From assembly GCA_944739405.2 (NCBI GenBank), contig OX123190.2, positions 59,167,805-59,231,804 of the forward strand: a stretch of 64,000 bases of DNA. The letters run 5' to 3'. The notes below the pieces were generated by a model. That model saw only the letters and a list, made by a program, of their open reading frames with translations, had not been told where the DNA came from and did not search any database. Of this stretch, positions 44,758 through 55,915 are shown one piece after another; position 1 is the first letter of the stretch; each line of letters starts with the position of its first letter. The stretch comes from Euclidia mi (taxonomy: Eukaryota; Arthropoda; Insecta; Lepidoptera; Erebidae). The position numbers and the translations under genes were made by a program.

Positions 44758-44804
44758 ACACTTGTATTCTATGCCGTGTGGTTGACGGCATAGAATACAA
44801 GTGT
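44758..44804. repeat. Perfect palindrome at the SINE 5' end
   Basis: ACACTTGTATTCTATGCCGT (44758-44777), 7-bp spacer, then its exact complement (44785-44804). The right arm belongs to the SINE; the left is an inverted copy in the flank. The sister SINE at 54527-54931 lacks most of the left arm. Confidence 0.92.
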
Positions 44805-45167
44805 CACCACCCCCTATCTTCCCGTGGGTGTCGTAAGAGGCGACTAAGGGATAACACGATGCAAATACCATCTTTCGTAGAGACGGAAAACTCGACATCA
44901 AACCCTATTCGACTGCCTCGTTGGTCTCGCGGCATAAATGTGCGCATGGGATCGGGAGGTCCCGGGTTCGATTCCTGGGTCGGGCAGTGTTATTGGGTTT
45001 TTCTGTCACGAAATTCTCAGTAGCAGCACGGAGTCTGGAAACGTGCCCGGTACGGCAATAGGCTCGCCCCTTATTACGTGGGACTAAAGTATATCTGGCG
45101 AAAAGTGGGTGTAGAGATACACCTCTGCCTACCCCTTCGGGGATAAAAGGCGTGACGATATGTATGA
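44773..45167 (+). mobile_element. tRNA-derived SINE (family S1), plus strand
   Basis: The tRNA-like body at 44911-44988 has complementary ends (ACTGCC/GGCAGT) and the B box GGTTCGATTCC at 44964-44974. It sits inside the element rather than at its head. The tail CTACCCCTTCGGGGATAAAAGGCGTGACGATATGTATG resembles the RTE LINE 3' end and is probably the recognition sequence for that LINE's reverse transcriptase. Transcription would be by RNA polymerase III. Confidence 0.86.
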
Positions 45168-45169
45168 TA

Positions 45170-45399
45170 CGCTCAAGACTCGATACACTCGAGCTTTTTT
45201 TAAGACTCGAGTTCTTTTTGAGACGTGAGCTTCTTTTTAAGACTCGAGCTCTTTTTGAAATACGAGTTCTATTTTGGCGCTCGAGTTTTCGAGAAAAGAC
45301 TGGAGCTCGGCTCGACTCAAGGCTCTGAGTTTTGTTAGTACACCGAGTCGAATAAGAGATCGAATTAAGACTCAAAGACTCGAGTTCTTTACATCTCTA
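45170..45399. repeat. hAT right subterminal CTCGAG repeats
   Basis: About nine degenerate units of AAGACTCGAG(T/C)TCTTTTT ending in the TIR. Such arrays usually serve as transposase-binding sites in hAT elements. Confidence 0.75.
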
Positions 45400-48224
45400 G
45401 CGGGAGGCGAAGACGGCCGGCCAAGAGGTGCGACGACGATTGACGTCACACTGTTTTAATGCCTTTTTAAATATTTATTGACTTTGCTTGCCTAATTTCT
45501 TATAGGATACGAAGCATACATAATAATTTACTAGCGATCAAGAGATTTAAAAATAATTGTTGCAAGTTCGGGCGTACTTTGTAAAATCCGTCCCGAAAAT
45601 ATGCGAGAATATCTCTTCAAATTTTTAACCAATGGGTTAAAAATTTGAAGTGTCCCGCATATTTTCTTAGAACGGGTGAGGTATAAAACAATGTAGTAAT
45701 AATAATAATAATCCCTAAAATTGCAACCCAAGACTCCATGACCTTTTGGAAACTGTGACCAAAGTTCTAGTTATCTTCACCGTTAAAATGACACAAATTT
45801 AAATGAATTCGCCAAATATACAATCATAGAACTGAAAATACACAAATGTCAAAGTTTTATTTTGATTGCAGCAAATTTCAATACAATACTATTTGAATAC
45901 AGCACATGCAGCGCAAACGTACATCGAAGCGACAAGTTTAAATTGAATTCAACAAATAGTTTATAATAGTACGATATACCTATAGTTGATCTCGATTGAT
46001 CCCTTAACTGAACATCGTCTGAACGGATTTCGTTTAAAATCCATCGGAAAGTAATTGTGTCGACTGAAGTTTTGTCTAATCTCGGGTGCTTTTAGGATTT
46101 TGATTTTTTCGAATCCCAATAATGTAAAAAATATAAGATGAAGACTATCTATTAAAGTTATTAGAAGAATCTCAACGGTTTCACCTGGAAAGTACCTCTT
46201 ACATCACATTATCATCCTAGTGTTATCGCAGCTGCACTAAGACCTATCGTGTTATAGTGATTCTATTGACTGCCGTTTGGTTTCTCGTTTAACTGTCAAC
46301 CAATGATCGCCGCACATACAGAAATAAGCCAAGCGCTTCGATATGAGTTCGTGGTGATAAACATTCAACGCCAATTATTTATTATGCCGCGTGTTCATTG
46401 TTCATGAACTTGGCTTATAACCGAAAATGTAATTCCAACTCTACAACAGGAACCTTAGTATGTAGCTTATTGGCAGCAAAAGTCTGAAGTAGTTTGCATT
46501 TTACTATTTTGAGACAAAACTACAGTGTTGCTCGAAAATCAGCATCTGCATTTATCGCAAGTTGCTGTAAAATACTGAGATTGAATCGTTCGAGAACATA
46601 AAACGGTGCAAACAAACGTTGTTTATTTGTTATTTTCAACCATTTTTGGACTCTTTGTATATTGCTAAAAGAAATGTTATGAAGTTCAATACAAAGACGT
46701 ACACAGGAATGACAAGGGTATTTATTTGCCCGTATAGGTACCTGTTACGAAATTAATAAATATATCTACTTCACTACCCTATGGTAACATAATTATGCAA
46801 ATGTTATAATACACCTATAATATTCTTTAGATAAAATGACAAAATAAAATAACATTTACATTATATTAAAATTAGATTTTGTTCTTGTTTTGTAATTACG
46901 AATTGTGCATTATTAATTTCTTCTTTGAGTTGGATTACGTCTATTTACATTGAGCTCTGCCTAACTTTTGTTCACTTGAGAGAGAGAGAGAGAGATCCAA
47001 TTATTTAATTCGTATTGAGAGTCTAACGGCCGGTTTCGATATTTAATCCACCCATGGATTTGGAGATTCGAGATACTTGTTTGATATATTTTGTATGGGG
47101 CATTTTATGATAAACATTAAACAAAAATCTTAAAAAATGGATAGGTCGAATATTGAATTCAGTTCCAAAAAGCTTAAGAATAAGAATTTATTTATTTGTA
47201 AAACACAGGTACAAGGATGATCTTAAATGCTGATAGTTTCACTATATATTGTCGTTTGGGCATAAAAATTCTAGATACTCGTGGTTTGTAATTATATTAT
47301 TTTCACTCCTTACTATTAATTTACACAAAGTTTTAAAATAAAATCATTATATAAACAATGACTACACACAGAATAATTGTTATCATGGAGATTAACAGAG
47401 CGTTAAATAGTAATAATACTAGATATAATGAATTGCTTACACAATTGCATTATTCAAGAATTCATCTAGAGAAAAATTATTAGCGTATTAAGAACCAACA
47501 TTTTAAATTCTGGAACTGTAGGTATTAATTAATGATTATAATAATCTATATCAGATCTGCAGTTCGTGTCTGGCGCGGTTCTGTGGAGATTACACGTCCG
47601 AGCTGGATCCGATGTAAGCCTCGGACATTCACTAGTAACGCACTGGCAAATCCCTGATTAGACGAAACCAAAGAGATATTGTTGTCACACTAAATTTATT
47701 ATTTGAGCAATGGTCTTGTAATACTTGTTAACTGTGCGCTATTGTATAGATTTTGCATCTTGTAGAATGACTCCATTTACAACAGCGAAAGTCTATTGGT
47801 GAAGATTTTGGATTCAACCTTTATCTATGAGCGCTTAGACTCTCTTTCCGCTCCCAAGAGAATAAGAGATCTATCGTGAGACTCTTAGAATCTATGGTAT
47901 TAAGAACTTTAGGTGTTTAAATAACTTGATGTCTATTCTTGGTGCAGGTTTTTAACATTGTAGTTTCTCTTTAATTTTGGTGTCACAGATTGCACTTATA
48001 TGGGGAATTTCATATGTTAATTATCAATTTAAACTTATTTTTATAAAAGGCTCAGGTTTGATATTATGTTTATAAATATAGGTTTTTTTGTGATAACATC
48101 ACCTAGACAAAGGCTTATTCAAAATCCATATCTTTTGGATTTCAAATAATATTCCCAATCAAGAAATCGAATGTGCTATAAAGGTTTTAGTTATCATAAA
48201 TAAAACGAATTAACTTATACATAA
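45400..48224. other. 2.8-kb AT-rich stretch without gene
   Basis: No coding or RNA feature supported. A (GA)n run lies at 46977-46995 and the imperfect hairpin at 45594-45668. Confidence 0.5.
45594..45668. repeat. Imperfect hairpin
   Basis: AAAATATGCG.GA...TTCAAATTTTTAACC pairs with GGTTAAAAATTTGAA...CCGCATATTTT across AATG. Mismatches lie in the middle of the stem. Confidence 0.75.
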
Positions 48225-48535
48225 GCAGCGATAGCCGAGTGGAGAGACTGAGGGACTACTACGCAGAGGGTCTCGGGTTCGAATCCACCGCACGCACCAA
48301 TGACTTTTCAAAGTTAAGTGCGTATTAAATTGGTAATTATCGCTTGCTTATCGGTGAAGGAAAACATCGTGAGGAAACCTGCATGTCTGAGAGTTCTCCA
48401 TAATGTTCTCGAAGGACATGTGAAGTCTGCCAACCCGCACTTGGCCAGCGTGGTGGACTATGGCCTTACCCTGCCCATAGTGAGAAGAGGCCCGTGCCCA
48501 GCAGTGGGACAGTATAAAGGGCTGATGATGATGAT
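48225..48535 (+). mobile_element. tRNA-derived SINE (family S2), plus strand
   Basis: The tRNA-like head GCAGCGATAGCCGAGTGG...GGTTCGAATCC (A box near 48232, B box 48276-48286) is followed by a body with TCTCCATAATGTTCTCGAAGG. It ends GCCCAGCAGTGGGACAGTATAAAGGGCTGATGATGATGAT. Reverse copies are at 51003-51301 and, truncated, 55672-55792. It is not a functional tRNA gene because the acceptor ends do not pair. Confidence 0.88.
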
Positions 48536-48540
48536 AACAA

Positions 48541-49255
48541 GATACTTTGACCAGTTTTCATGCCCAAATTTCAACGAGGTAGATAAGAAATCTGCCTCGG
48601 CGCCGATTTTCCCAAAATTGACCATCATAAACTGACGACCATTCACGAAGAATGTAAAAAAATAATAGAAGAAAGAGAGGTTCATCGCGTGAAAATATTG
48701 AAGATCTCTCTCTCTCTCTCTCTTTTTTTTTAGAATAAGAATAATAATTGATTATAATAGAAAAAAGTACGAATATTATCTTTACACACCCTATTGCAGT
48801 GATTCCTAATCGCAACATATTTTTGTATGGTGATAAACTGCTCTGCAGTCTTTACGATCTACCTACATCAGTATCACCAGGCAGAGCTGACAAACATTTT
48901 GTCCTTCTGTAATATAGAATTCTATAACAATGATTTTAGGTACAGGTTGCACGTCAGTGGTTATTTTAAAATATAATAGAGGCAACATGTATTGCCAACT
49001 CGGTCGAAATCCATGCCACTGGGAAGAGGCCTGACGTCTTTCACGGTAGTCTCGCATTTAAAGCGTGCACTAGAATATAGTGTAAACGTTGTTTTTATAG
49101 GAACCTGATAGGTTTCTAGTTTACTAGTGGAACGATTTGCCAGCAATCGACATGAACGACCTAAATGGCGACTACAGGTCGTTCGGTCGTGACTGTAACC
49201 GGTTAACTGCAAATGCTGAAACAGCATTTGTATTGTTAGTTTGAGTTTTAAACGA
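48541..49255. repeat. Segmental duplication unit A, copy 1
   Basis: Diverged copy of 51490-52200. Shared landmarks are TCGGCGCCGATTTTCC, ACCATCATAAACTGA, AGCGTGCACTAGAATATA and CGACTACAGGTCGTTCGGTCGTGACT (offset about 2,958 bp). No coding content. (TC)n at 48704-48722. Confidence 0.85.
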
Positions 49256-50610
49256 AAAATAAAACGACTATAGTGTACCAACTGTGGTGTGCATTTGTTT
49301 ACTGACACGTTTAACAAGCTATACATTTAGCAGTTTAAATGTCAGAAATTGGAATAATATTATTCTGTGCCATCCAAAAATCGGATCGATATCTAACTAA
49401 GGAATGGCCGTCGTTTCCATAAGCTTGTCACTTATTCAGCGATAATTTGTTTTTTAGATTGAGCGAAACATTGATATCCTCATGGAACGGCGCATTATCC
49501 CCATTGAACATCTATCTACGCCTAGCTAAGCATACCTATATATTTGCAGTAGGCATTGAATTGTTGCTGTGGCTTGCTAAGTTGTAATAGTATTTAGTGT
49601 GAGAATCTTATTTATATGCTAAACATTTTCACGGACACTGACGTTAACTAGATTCTATGAAAATGACACTAAAATTTTGCATACAAAATTATATCACGCC
49701 TATAGCCGAATTGTCGTAAAAAGTGAATCTATATACTCTGATTATGACGGTCCTAGTGCCGGTACCGTCTAGAGGCGGACTGCCCTATTAAATAATTTAG
49801 TTTACCTGCGCAATGACACACCGCCTATAGACGGTGGCCTCTACAAGCGGACCGCCGTACTCACGCGCAGTTTATGTAATTTTTAGGTGATAATCTAAGC
49901 CGTTTACATCTGGTCGAACATGGCACAGGACTTAAAGACTCGGTATCACCATCAGATATTTTAGATATCTTTCCTAGCCGATTTTTTTCTTACGGGAGCC
50001 ATCTCCGAACAAAAATATCAATCAGAATTGATTATCATATAAATATAATGCGTATATCTTGTTTAATGCATAAAATATATGTACAGTATATAGGAAAGAT
50101 ACTTTTTTTACATAAAAGGCAATATACTTACCTCCTAAATACAGCCGATCACGACGAACACTCCGGTCAAAGCTGTGACACTGCGCAACTGGCGGGTGCG
50201 GGTAGTATAACAAGCGCACGGCTACAGGCGGTATGTCACACACTCAAGCACGTTGATGTGTGAGTGGGGCTTAGCGACGCGATCTCGAAATATTGTCGTA
50301 TTTTTTTTGCTTCGACGCTAGGTAAATTGTAAGTGAGCGCAATATGACACTGAATCACGTGACTCCTAAGTAATCTACGCAAATCAAGGCGGTTGTAGAC
50401 GGTTCGCCAATTATAACTGGATAAAATTGACCGGCTATGGACGTTACGTCGTATTAGGCTGCCTGAAAGCTACGCCTCTGGGCCTGGCGTCCGTGAAAGT
50501 GTTAATCAGAGAAAAAAAAATCTCTATTAGATTTTTTTACTAATAAGGAACTTTTAAGTATAAAGGTACATCATACAATGGTAATACCTATATGCCATAC
50601 AAAACTTTGT
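49256..50610. other. Unique stretch between duplication units
   Basis: No gene recognised. Several blocks resemble non-autonomous TE pieces (GACGGTGGCCTCTACAAGCGGACCGCC near 49835; a GC-rich block at 50150-50280), but I cannot delimit them. Confidence 0.4.
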
Positions 50611-51480
50611 TTTCTCCGTGAAAATCAAGATTTATAGAGCAGCATAGAGATCCTGTTTTCTTACGGTTTACTTTTGGCAGATATCTTGATTTCTGATCAA
50701 GATATAACCAACCGACAAAGACAATCCTTTTTTTTGATAATGTATTTTTTAGTGTTTTTTTTAATATTCCAAAGTACTTACTATTAAAAAAATATTATTC
50801 TTATAGCCAATCTGGTCACCTTCCTATAGATAACACCATATAAAGTTAATGCAATTGATAATATCTATTGAGAGTTGGTGGATTAGGGCTGGAATGTTCT
50901 GTTAGGTACGCTGAACCCTTAGATCAGTGTCGAGATGCCACCGTTTTAAAACTAAATAAAATTCAGAATATCATAATTTATATAATTTTGAAACAAAACA
51001 TACATCATCATCAGCCCTTTATACTGTCCCACTGCTGGGCACGGGCCTCTTCTCACCATGAGAAGGGTAAGTCCATAGTCCGCTTCGCTGGCTAAGTGTG
51101 GGTTGGCAGACTTCACATATCTTTCGAGAACATTAGAGAACATGTAGGTTTTTTCACGATGTTTTTCTTCACCGATTAGCAAACGATAATTAACAATTTA
51201 ATACGCACTGGACTCCGAAAAGTCATTGGTGCGCGCCTTGGATTCGAATTCGAGACCCTCTGCGTAGCAGTCTGTCGGTCTCTCCACTCAGCTATCGCTG
51301 CTCGAATCCAAAACCATACGTGATAAAACAAAATGTAATATATTTAACGCATAATAACCTACGTAATGCTTGGAAGATTATTCACTTTTGCTTCGATATT
51401 AGTTGCCACGCCAAGTTGGGTAAACTTCAGTTTTCACGTAAATATTAACTTTTCGTCATCACCACACAGTTACTACATAG
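50611..51480. repeat. Segmental duplication unit B, copy 1
   Basis: Aligns to 52313-53400 through ATCAAGATTTATAGAGCA, CCTGTTTTCTTACGGTTTAC, GATAATATCTATTGAGAGTTG and TAGTTGCCACGCCA. It contains the S2 SINE at 51003-51301, absent from the other copy. Confidence 0.82.
51003..51301 (-). mobile_element. tRNA-derived SINE (family S2), minus strand
   Basis: Reverse of 48225-48535: starts ATCATCATCAGCCCTTTATACTGTCCCACTGCTGGGC and ends at the tRNA-like head ...CACTCAGCTATCGCTGC. Inserted in unit B copy 1 only. Confidence 0.88.
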
Positions 51481-51489
51481 TATAAAATA

Positions 51490-52200
51490 AGTACGAAACA
51501 AAAATCAACGAGGTAGATTGATGTCTTTAAAATAAAATCTACTCGGCGCCGATTTTCCGAAAATTGGGGGAAATTTTCACGGTTATTGAATGTAGTTTAA
51601 AAACAATGGTGCCTTGATGGAATGTCGGTGAATGTTCTATTACATGATGAAAGAGGTTGCAGCAAATGACCATCATAAACTGAAGAAAGAGAGGTCAGAG
51701 ACATCGGGCGAAAAAGTTATTTCTCTCTCTCTTTCTTTTATAAAAAATAACAAATTTAAAACTGTAATTGTATACATGTTTACAAACGACTAGTATTCGT
51801 ATTAAGTATAGACATAGCTTTCAAACATTTTGTACATTTGTTACACTGTACGTTAATAAAATTGATTTAACGTACTGCTTGAACGTCAGAGAATACCGAA
51901 AAAATATATTGAGGGTATACTCATGTATCTTGGTTTGACATACATGGTTTGCAATCCATGCCTGCCACTGAGTCGAGTCCTGGCGTCTTTCACAATAGAC
52001 TGGCAATTGAAGCGTGCACTAGAATATATATTACCTAGTGTAAACGTTGTGGTCATAGGAATTTGATAGGTTTCTAGTTTCCTAATGGAACAATTAGCCA
52101 GCAATCGACATGAACGACCGAAATGGCGACTACAGGTCGTTCGGTCGTGACTATAACCGGTTAACTGCGAATGCTGGAACAGCATTTAAATTATCAGTCT
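51490..52200. repeat. Segmental duplication unit A, copy 2
   Basis: Partner of 48541-49255, perhaps 85-90% identical by eye over the conserved parts. Followed by the CA repeat. Confidence 0.85.
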
Positions 52201-52209
52201 GAGGTTGGA

Positions 52210-52243
<34 letters not shown>

Positions 52244-52256
52244 GCACACGCGCACA

Positions 52257-52297
<41 letters not shown>
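52210..52297. repeat. (CA)n microsatellite
   Basis: CA repeat with an internal CGCACACGCG block, between duplication units A and B of copy 2. Confidence 0.97.
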
Positions 52298-52299
<2 letters not shown>

Positions 52300-52312
52300 G
52301 AAAATTTAAATT

Positions 52313-53400
52313 CTCCGTGAAAATCAAGATTTATAGAGCACCATTAACATCCTGTTTTCTTACGGTTTACTCACGACGGGTAGATATAGTTGGGTTTCTA
52401 ATAAATACCAAACCAATTGACCGTGATGCATGCGATAAGACGCGACACCAGCCAAACTGCTGATGACAATGGTTACCTATACTCACATTTCGTAAACGGA
52501 GTGATAGTTGTAAATCCATAGTAATAATTAATTAAGACATGTCTCACAATGAAATAATGAACCAGCCTAAGTTCAGTATTCATCAGAGTTGAATTCTTCA
52601 AAGATCTTTAGAATATGTTCCGTCAAGGCTGCACAGCTGCTATAAGTATACCTATTAACAGTCTGAAAGAATAAAAGAGCGTCCTATTGTTAGACCAAAG
52701 TAAACTCCGTGAAGTAACAAAGTCGCAGTGCCTTCATAAATCTACGAAGAGCGACCATCTCATTTATTCCAAATGTGATTGCAAGCTTAAGTGCTAGTTG
52801 AATTGTTATACCGAAGCGCTAAGTTGGAACGGACGAAAGAAAAAGAAGACTAGATTCATGTACTGAGTTTTATAATAGTGTTTTGACAGATCGGCGAATC
52901 AACACGATTTTTGATAAGGTCTATTTAAGCGTTGTTTTTTTTTAATATTCGAAGCCCTATAGTATTTACTATAAAAGAAATACTATTATTATAAGCCAGT
53001 CTCACAGATACCATACCATACAACTTTAAAAAATCCTGTTTTATTCATTTGTGAAAATGATAATATCTATTGAGAGTTGTTGGAATGGGGCTATGAGGGG
53101 GTGCTTTTAGCTTAGCTGCACCCTCAGATCAGGATCGTATTCGCGTCAAATATATCGAGATGCCATCAGCTTCTAAACTGAATAAAATTTAGTATATCAT
53201 ATATAAATTTGTAACTAACCATACGTGAAAACGCAAAATGTAATTGATTTACCACCTTATAACTTACATAATGCAAGGAAGTTGATTCGCTTTTACTTCA
53301 ACGTTAGTTGCCACGCCAGGTTAGGTAAACTTCAGTGTTCACATAAATTTTAACTTTTTGTCATAAATACATATAGTTACTGTTATAAACAAAGAGTGAA
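52313..53400. repeat. Segmental duplication unit B, copy 2
   Basis: Partner of 50611-51480. It carries an extra 500 bp around 52372-52920 and lacks the SINE, so it preserves the empty site near 53213. Confidence 0.82.
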
Positions 53401-54025
53401 TATTATTTATTATTATATATTTTATCTATATTATCATACGTATCATCTACCGACAAAAGCAACAATAAGAAAAGAAATTCATTTAATCGAACACCAAACT
53501 ACTGAAAGTAAAGATATCATGGAGCAAGTTCATTAATTAAAAATGATGTTTAAGAGATCGTATCGGGTGGCGATGTTAATTAGTGCTTCAAGCTACCGAA
53601 TACAGGCGGAATAGTATTCGGTACTGACCAGCGAACGTTCAGCAACTTCCTCTCTGGTTCGGATGTTCAAATGAATATTTTACTGGAAACGGCTGGATAT
53701 TATAAAAGTTTAAACAGAAAAATATTATTTAAAATGGATATCAAGATTACTGGAAAGTAATGGTAACTGAAGCACCAATGTAAACGGCAATTATTGTAAC
53801 ATGGGTTATTCGGCTTATTTACTGTAATATGGGTTTGCCAAGTTTTTGGCAGAATAATTAATCAACTAGTAGATAGTTTGTTTACTCTACGAGCTACTAG
53901 GGTCATCTGCATAAACTATGCGTGAAGTTCTGATAAGTTATCATCATTAGCATATCATTACTATTGCACTACATTCTTAATTTTTTTGCCTCACAGAAAT
54001 TATTATTAGAGGCTTTACTGTGTTT
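53401..54025. other. AT-rich stretch without gene
   Basis: Nothing supported apart from a small TACCGAATA...TATTCGGTA hairpin near 53593-53623. Confidence 0.45.
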
Positions 54026-54096
54026 TATGTGCTATGTTTTTGACACTTTGTGCAAGTAGAAGCTACTTGCACAAAGTGTAAAAAACATAGCACATA
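54026..54096. repeat. Near-perfect palindrome, 34-bp arms
   Basis: 54026-54059 pairs with 54063-54096 around AAG, with one G/T difference in the middle. Contains CACTTTGTGCAAGTAG in both arms. Confidence 0.95.
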
Positions 54097-54526
54097 CATT
54101 ATAATATTATAGTTAAACGAATTAATTACATCACGCTCCATAAGTCTTGGGTGGCATGCGTTAAGGCACCTAAGAAATAACATAATTGCTTTAGTGTCCC
54201 CGAATCCACTAAAAGCAACAAGTGGAGGTAGCTGTCGCAGCCCGCAGCTCATTAGGTAAGTATGGCGACGCTGAGCTCTCACCCATTTCAGTGACAACGA
54301 TCGGTCGAAACATCGGAGTAAAAGGCTTACAACCTTAATAACTACCTACGCAATTGAGAGACAGTTATAAAAAAGGTATTATGTTACGTAAGCAAGTCAC
54401 AAATTTATAAAATTAAATCAATATTGGTATTCGTAGAATTTTTCTATATCATAATTCAGCTGAACTCTTTTTAGTAAACCTAAAAGACAAACAACAGCCA
54501 AATATAAAGCATTTCAATATAATATA
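54097..54526. other. Unidentified stretch
   Basis: A moderately GC-rich block at 54130-54340, ending GATCGGTCGAAACATCGGAGTAAAAGG, may be part of an element I cannot name. No coding sequence. Confidence 0.4.
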
Positions 54527-54931
54527 CATACATACACATACATATCGTCACGCCTTTTATCCCCGAAGGGGTAGGCAGAGGTGTATTTCTACACCCACTT
54601 TTCGCCAGATATACTTTAGTCCCACGTAATAAGGGGCGAGCCTATTGCCGTACCGGGCATATTTCCAGACTCCGTGCTGCTACTGAGAATTTCGTGACAG
54701 AAAAACCCAATAACACTGCCCGACCCAGGAATCGAACCCGGGACCTCCCGATCCCACGCGCACATTTATACCGCGAGACCAACGAGGCAGTCGTATTGGG
54801 TTTGATGTCGAGTTTTCCGTCTCTACGCAAAGATGGTATTTGCATCGTGTTATCCCTTAGTCGCCTCTTACGACACCCACGGGAAGATAGGGGGTGGTGA
54901 CACTTGTATTCTATGCCGTCAACCACACGGC
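54527..54931 (-). mobile_element. tRNA-derived SINE (family S1), minus strand
   Basis: Reverse-oriented sister of 44773-45167, close to identical, with tRNA-like body at 54714-54792 (B box GGAATCGAACCC at about 54728-54739 as read on plus). The RTE-like tail at 54545-54575 is followed by (TGTA)n on the minus strand. Confidence 0.87.
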
Positions 54932-55429
54932 ATATATAATATTGTATACAAAATAATATTGTAAATCAATACAATATTGTAAACAACAAATAATATTTTT
55001 ACGCCTTAAAGACTAATAGCAAATAGAATATCTCCGAAGAAAATTAAATACGTAGTCTGAATCCAGAAAAACTTTAGTTCAATGTTTAACAAGAGATAAG
55101 TTTTGAATAATAATCGTCGGTTCGGGCATTCGCTGAACGGCCAAGTTTACGGGATATAATATCTTCGCTTGTGAATTTTCAAGAATTTACATTATTAATT
55201 CACATCCGTTTACTATCAATATACAGTGAAGCCACTTGTTAGGATGTTAGTTAGAGGAGCCATAGCGGATCATCGTTTGTTTGTTTTTTGATTAAGTTCA
55301 AGATTGTTTGACGCTTTCTACATTCTGCCAAATTGTACAGTTTAACTGGGTGGTAGTGTGGTATAATGCAGGCTTCCTGCTAAATTAATTGACATTGATT
55401 GACTTAAAACGAAAACAAGCCTTCCTTTC

Positions 55430-55671
55430 TCTTAGCGTTATCCCAGTTTCAATCTGGGGTCCGCTTACTAGTCTAACCGGATTTGGCTGAATATTAGCTT
55501 TTCCACAGAGCGACTGCCTGTCTGACCTCCGCAACCCGAAGGGATAGCGATATTCCATGGTTTAGACTAGTGTCAGTTTATTTAGAAGGTACTGACGCCC
55601 TGTAACGACTGTCAAAGATCTTCATGACAACCGGGACCGACGGCTTAACGTGCTCTCCGAGGCACGGGACA
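55430..55671. mobile_element. Interspersed lepidopteran repeat
   Basis: TCTGGGGTCCGCTTACTAGTC...ACTGCCTGTCTGACCTCCGCAACCC...GTAACGACTGTCAAAGATCTTCATGACAACCGGGACC...GGCTTAACGTGCTCTCCGAGGCACG. I know this block from many lepidopteran introns. Non-coding. Confidence 0.65.
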
Positions 55672-55792
55672 AGCGATAATTAACAATTCAATACGCACAT
55701 AACTGCGAAAAGTCATTGGTGCGCGCCGTGGATTCGAACCCGATACCCTCTGCATGGCAGTCTGTTGGTATATCCACTCAGCTATCGCTGCC
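55672..55792 (-). mobile_element. SINE S2 head fragment, minus strand
   Basis: Only the tRNA-like head of the S2 family remains (GGATTCGAACCCGATACCCTCTG...CACTCAGCTATCGCTGCC), fused to the previous repeat. Confidence 0.8.
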
Positions 55793-55799
55793 TTAAAAC

Positions 55800-55915
55800 G
55801 AAAACAAGGATCAGCCGAAAATATTAAAAAAAAAATCATGTCGGCAATTGGTCGGCTGATTTTCATGTATCAGCCGACCAATGACTGTATTGTGCTGAAT
55901 GCACCCAGTTAAAAG
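55800..55915. mobile_element. Hairpin-bearing repeat fragment
   Basis: ATTGGTCGGCTGAT (55847-55860) pairs perfectly with 55869-55882. The surrounding ATGACTGTATTGTGCTGAATGCACCCAGTT is a recurrent lepidopteran sequence. Here the hairpin belongs to the family itself. Confidence 0.6.

Larger units (their letters stand above)
40921..45399 (-). mobile_element. hAT transposon, complete ends, nested insertions
   Basis: TIRs TAGAGATGTAAAGAACTCGA at 40921 and its reverse complement ending at 45399. Eight-base flanks GCGAGAGG (40913-40920) and GCGGGAGG (45400-45407) differ at one base, as expected for a hAT duplication. The transposase pseudogene is on the minus strand (41241-43129) and an unidentified frame on the plus strand (44075-44480). 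Later insertions: a SINE-like element (41991-42229), an RTE 3' end (43333-43838) and a tRNA-SINE (44773-45167). The right subterminal zone 45170-45399 is built of degenerate AAGACTCGAGTTCTTTTT repeats. Confidence 0.88.

Noticed and set aside
44905..45375. 156-codon minus-strand frame
   Set aside because: Runs antisense through the S1 SINE and the CTCGAG subterminal repeats; no domain.
48225..48299. tRNA gene
   Set aside because: A and B boxes are present but the acceptor arms do not pair and the same sequence heads a dispersed SINE; the same applies to 44911-44988 and 54714-54792.
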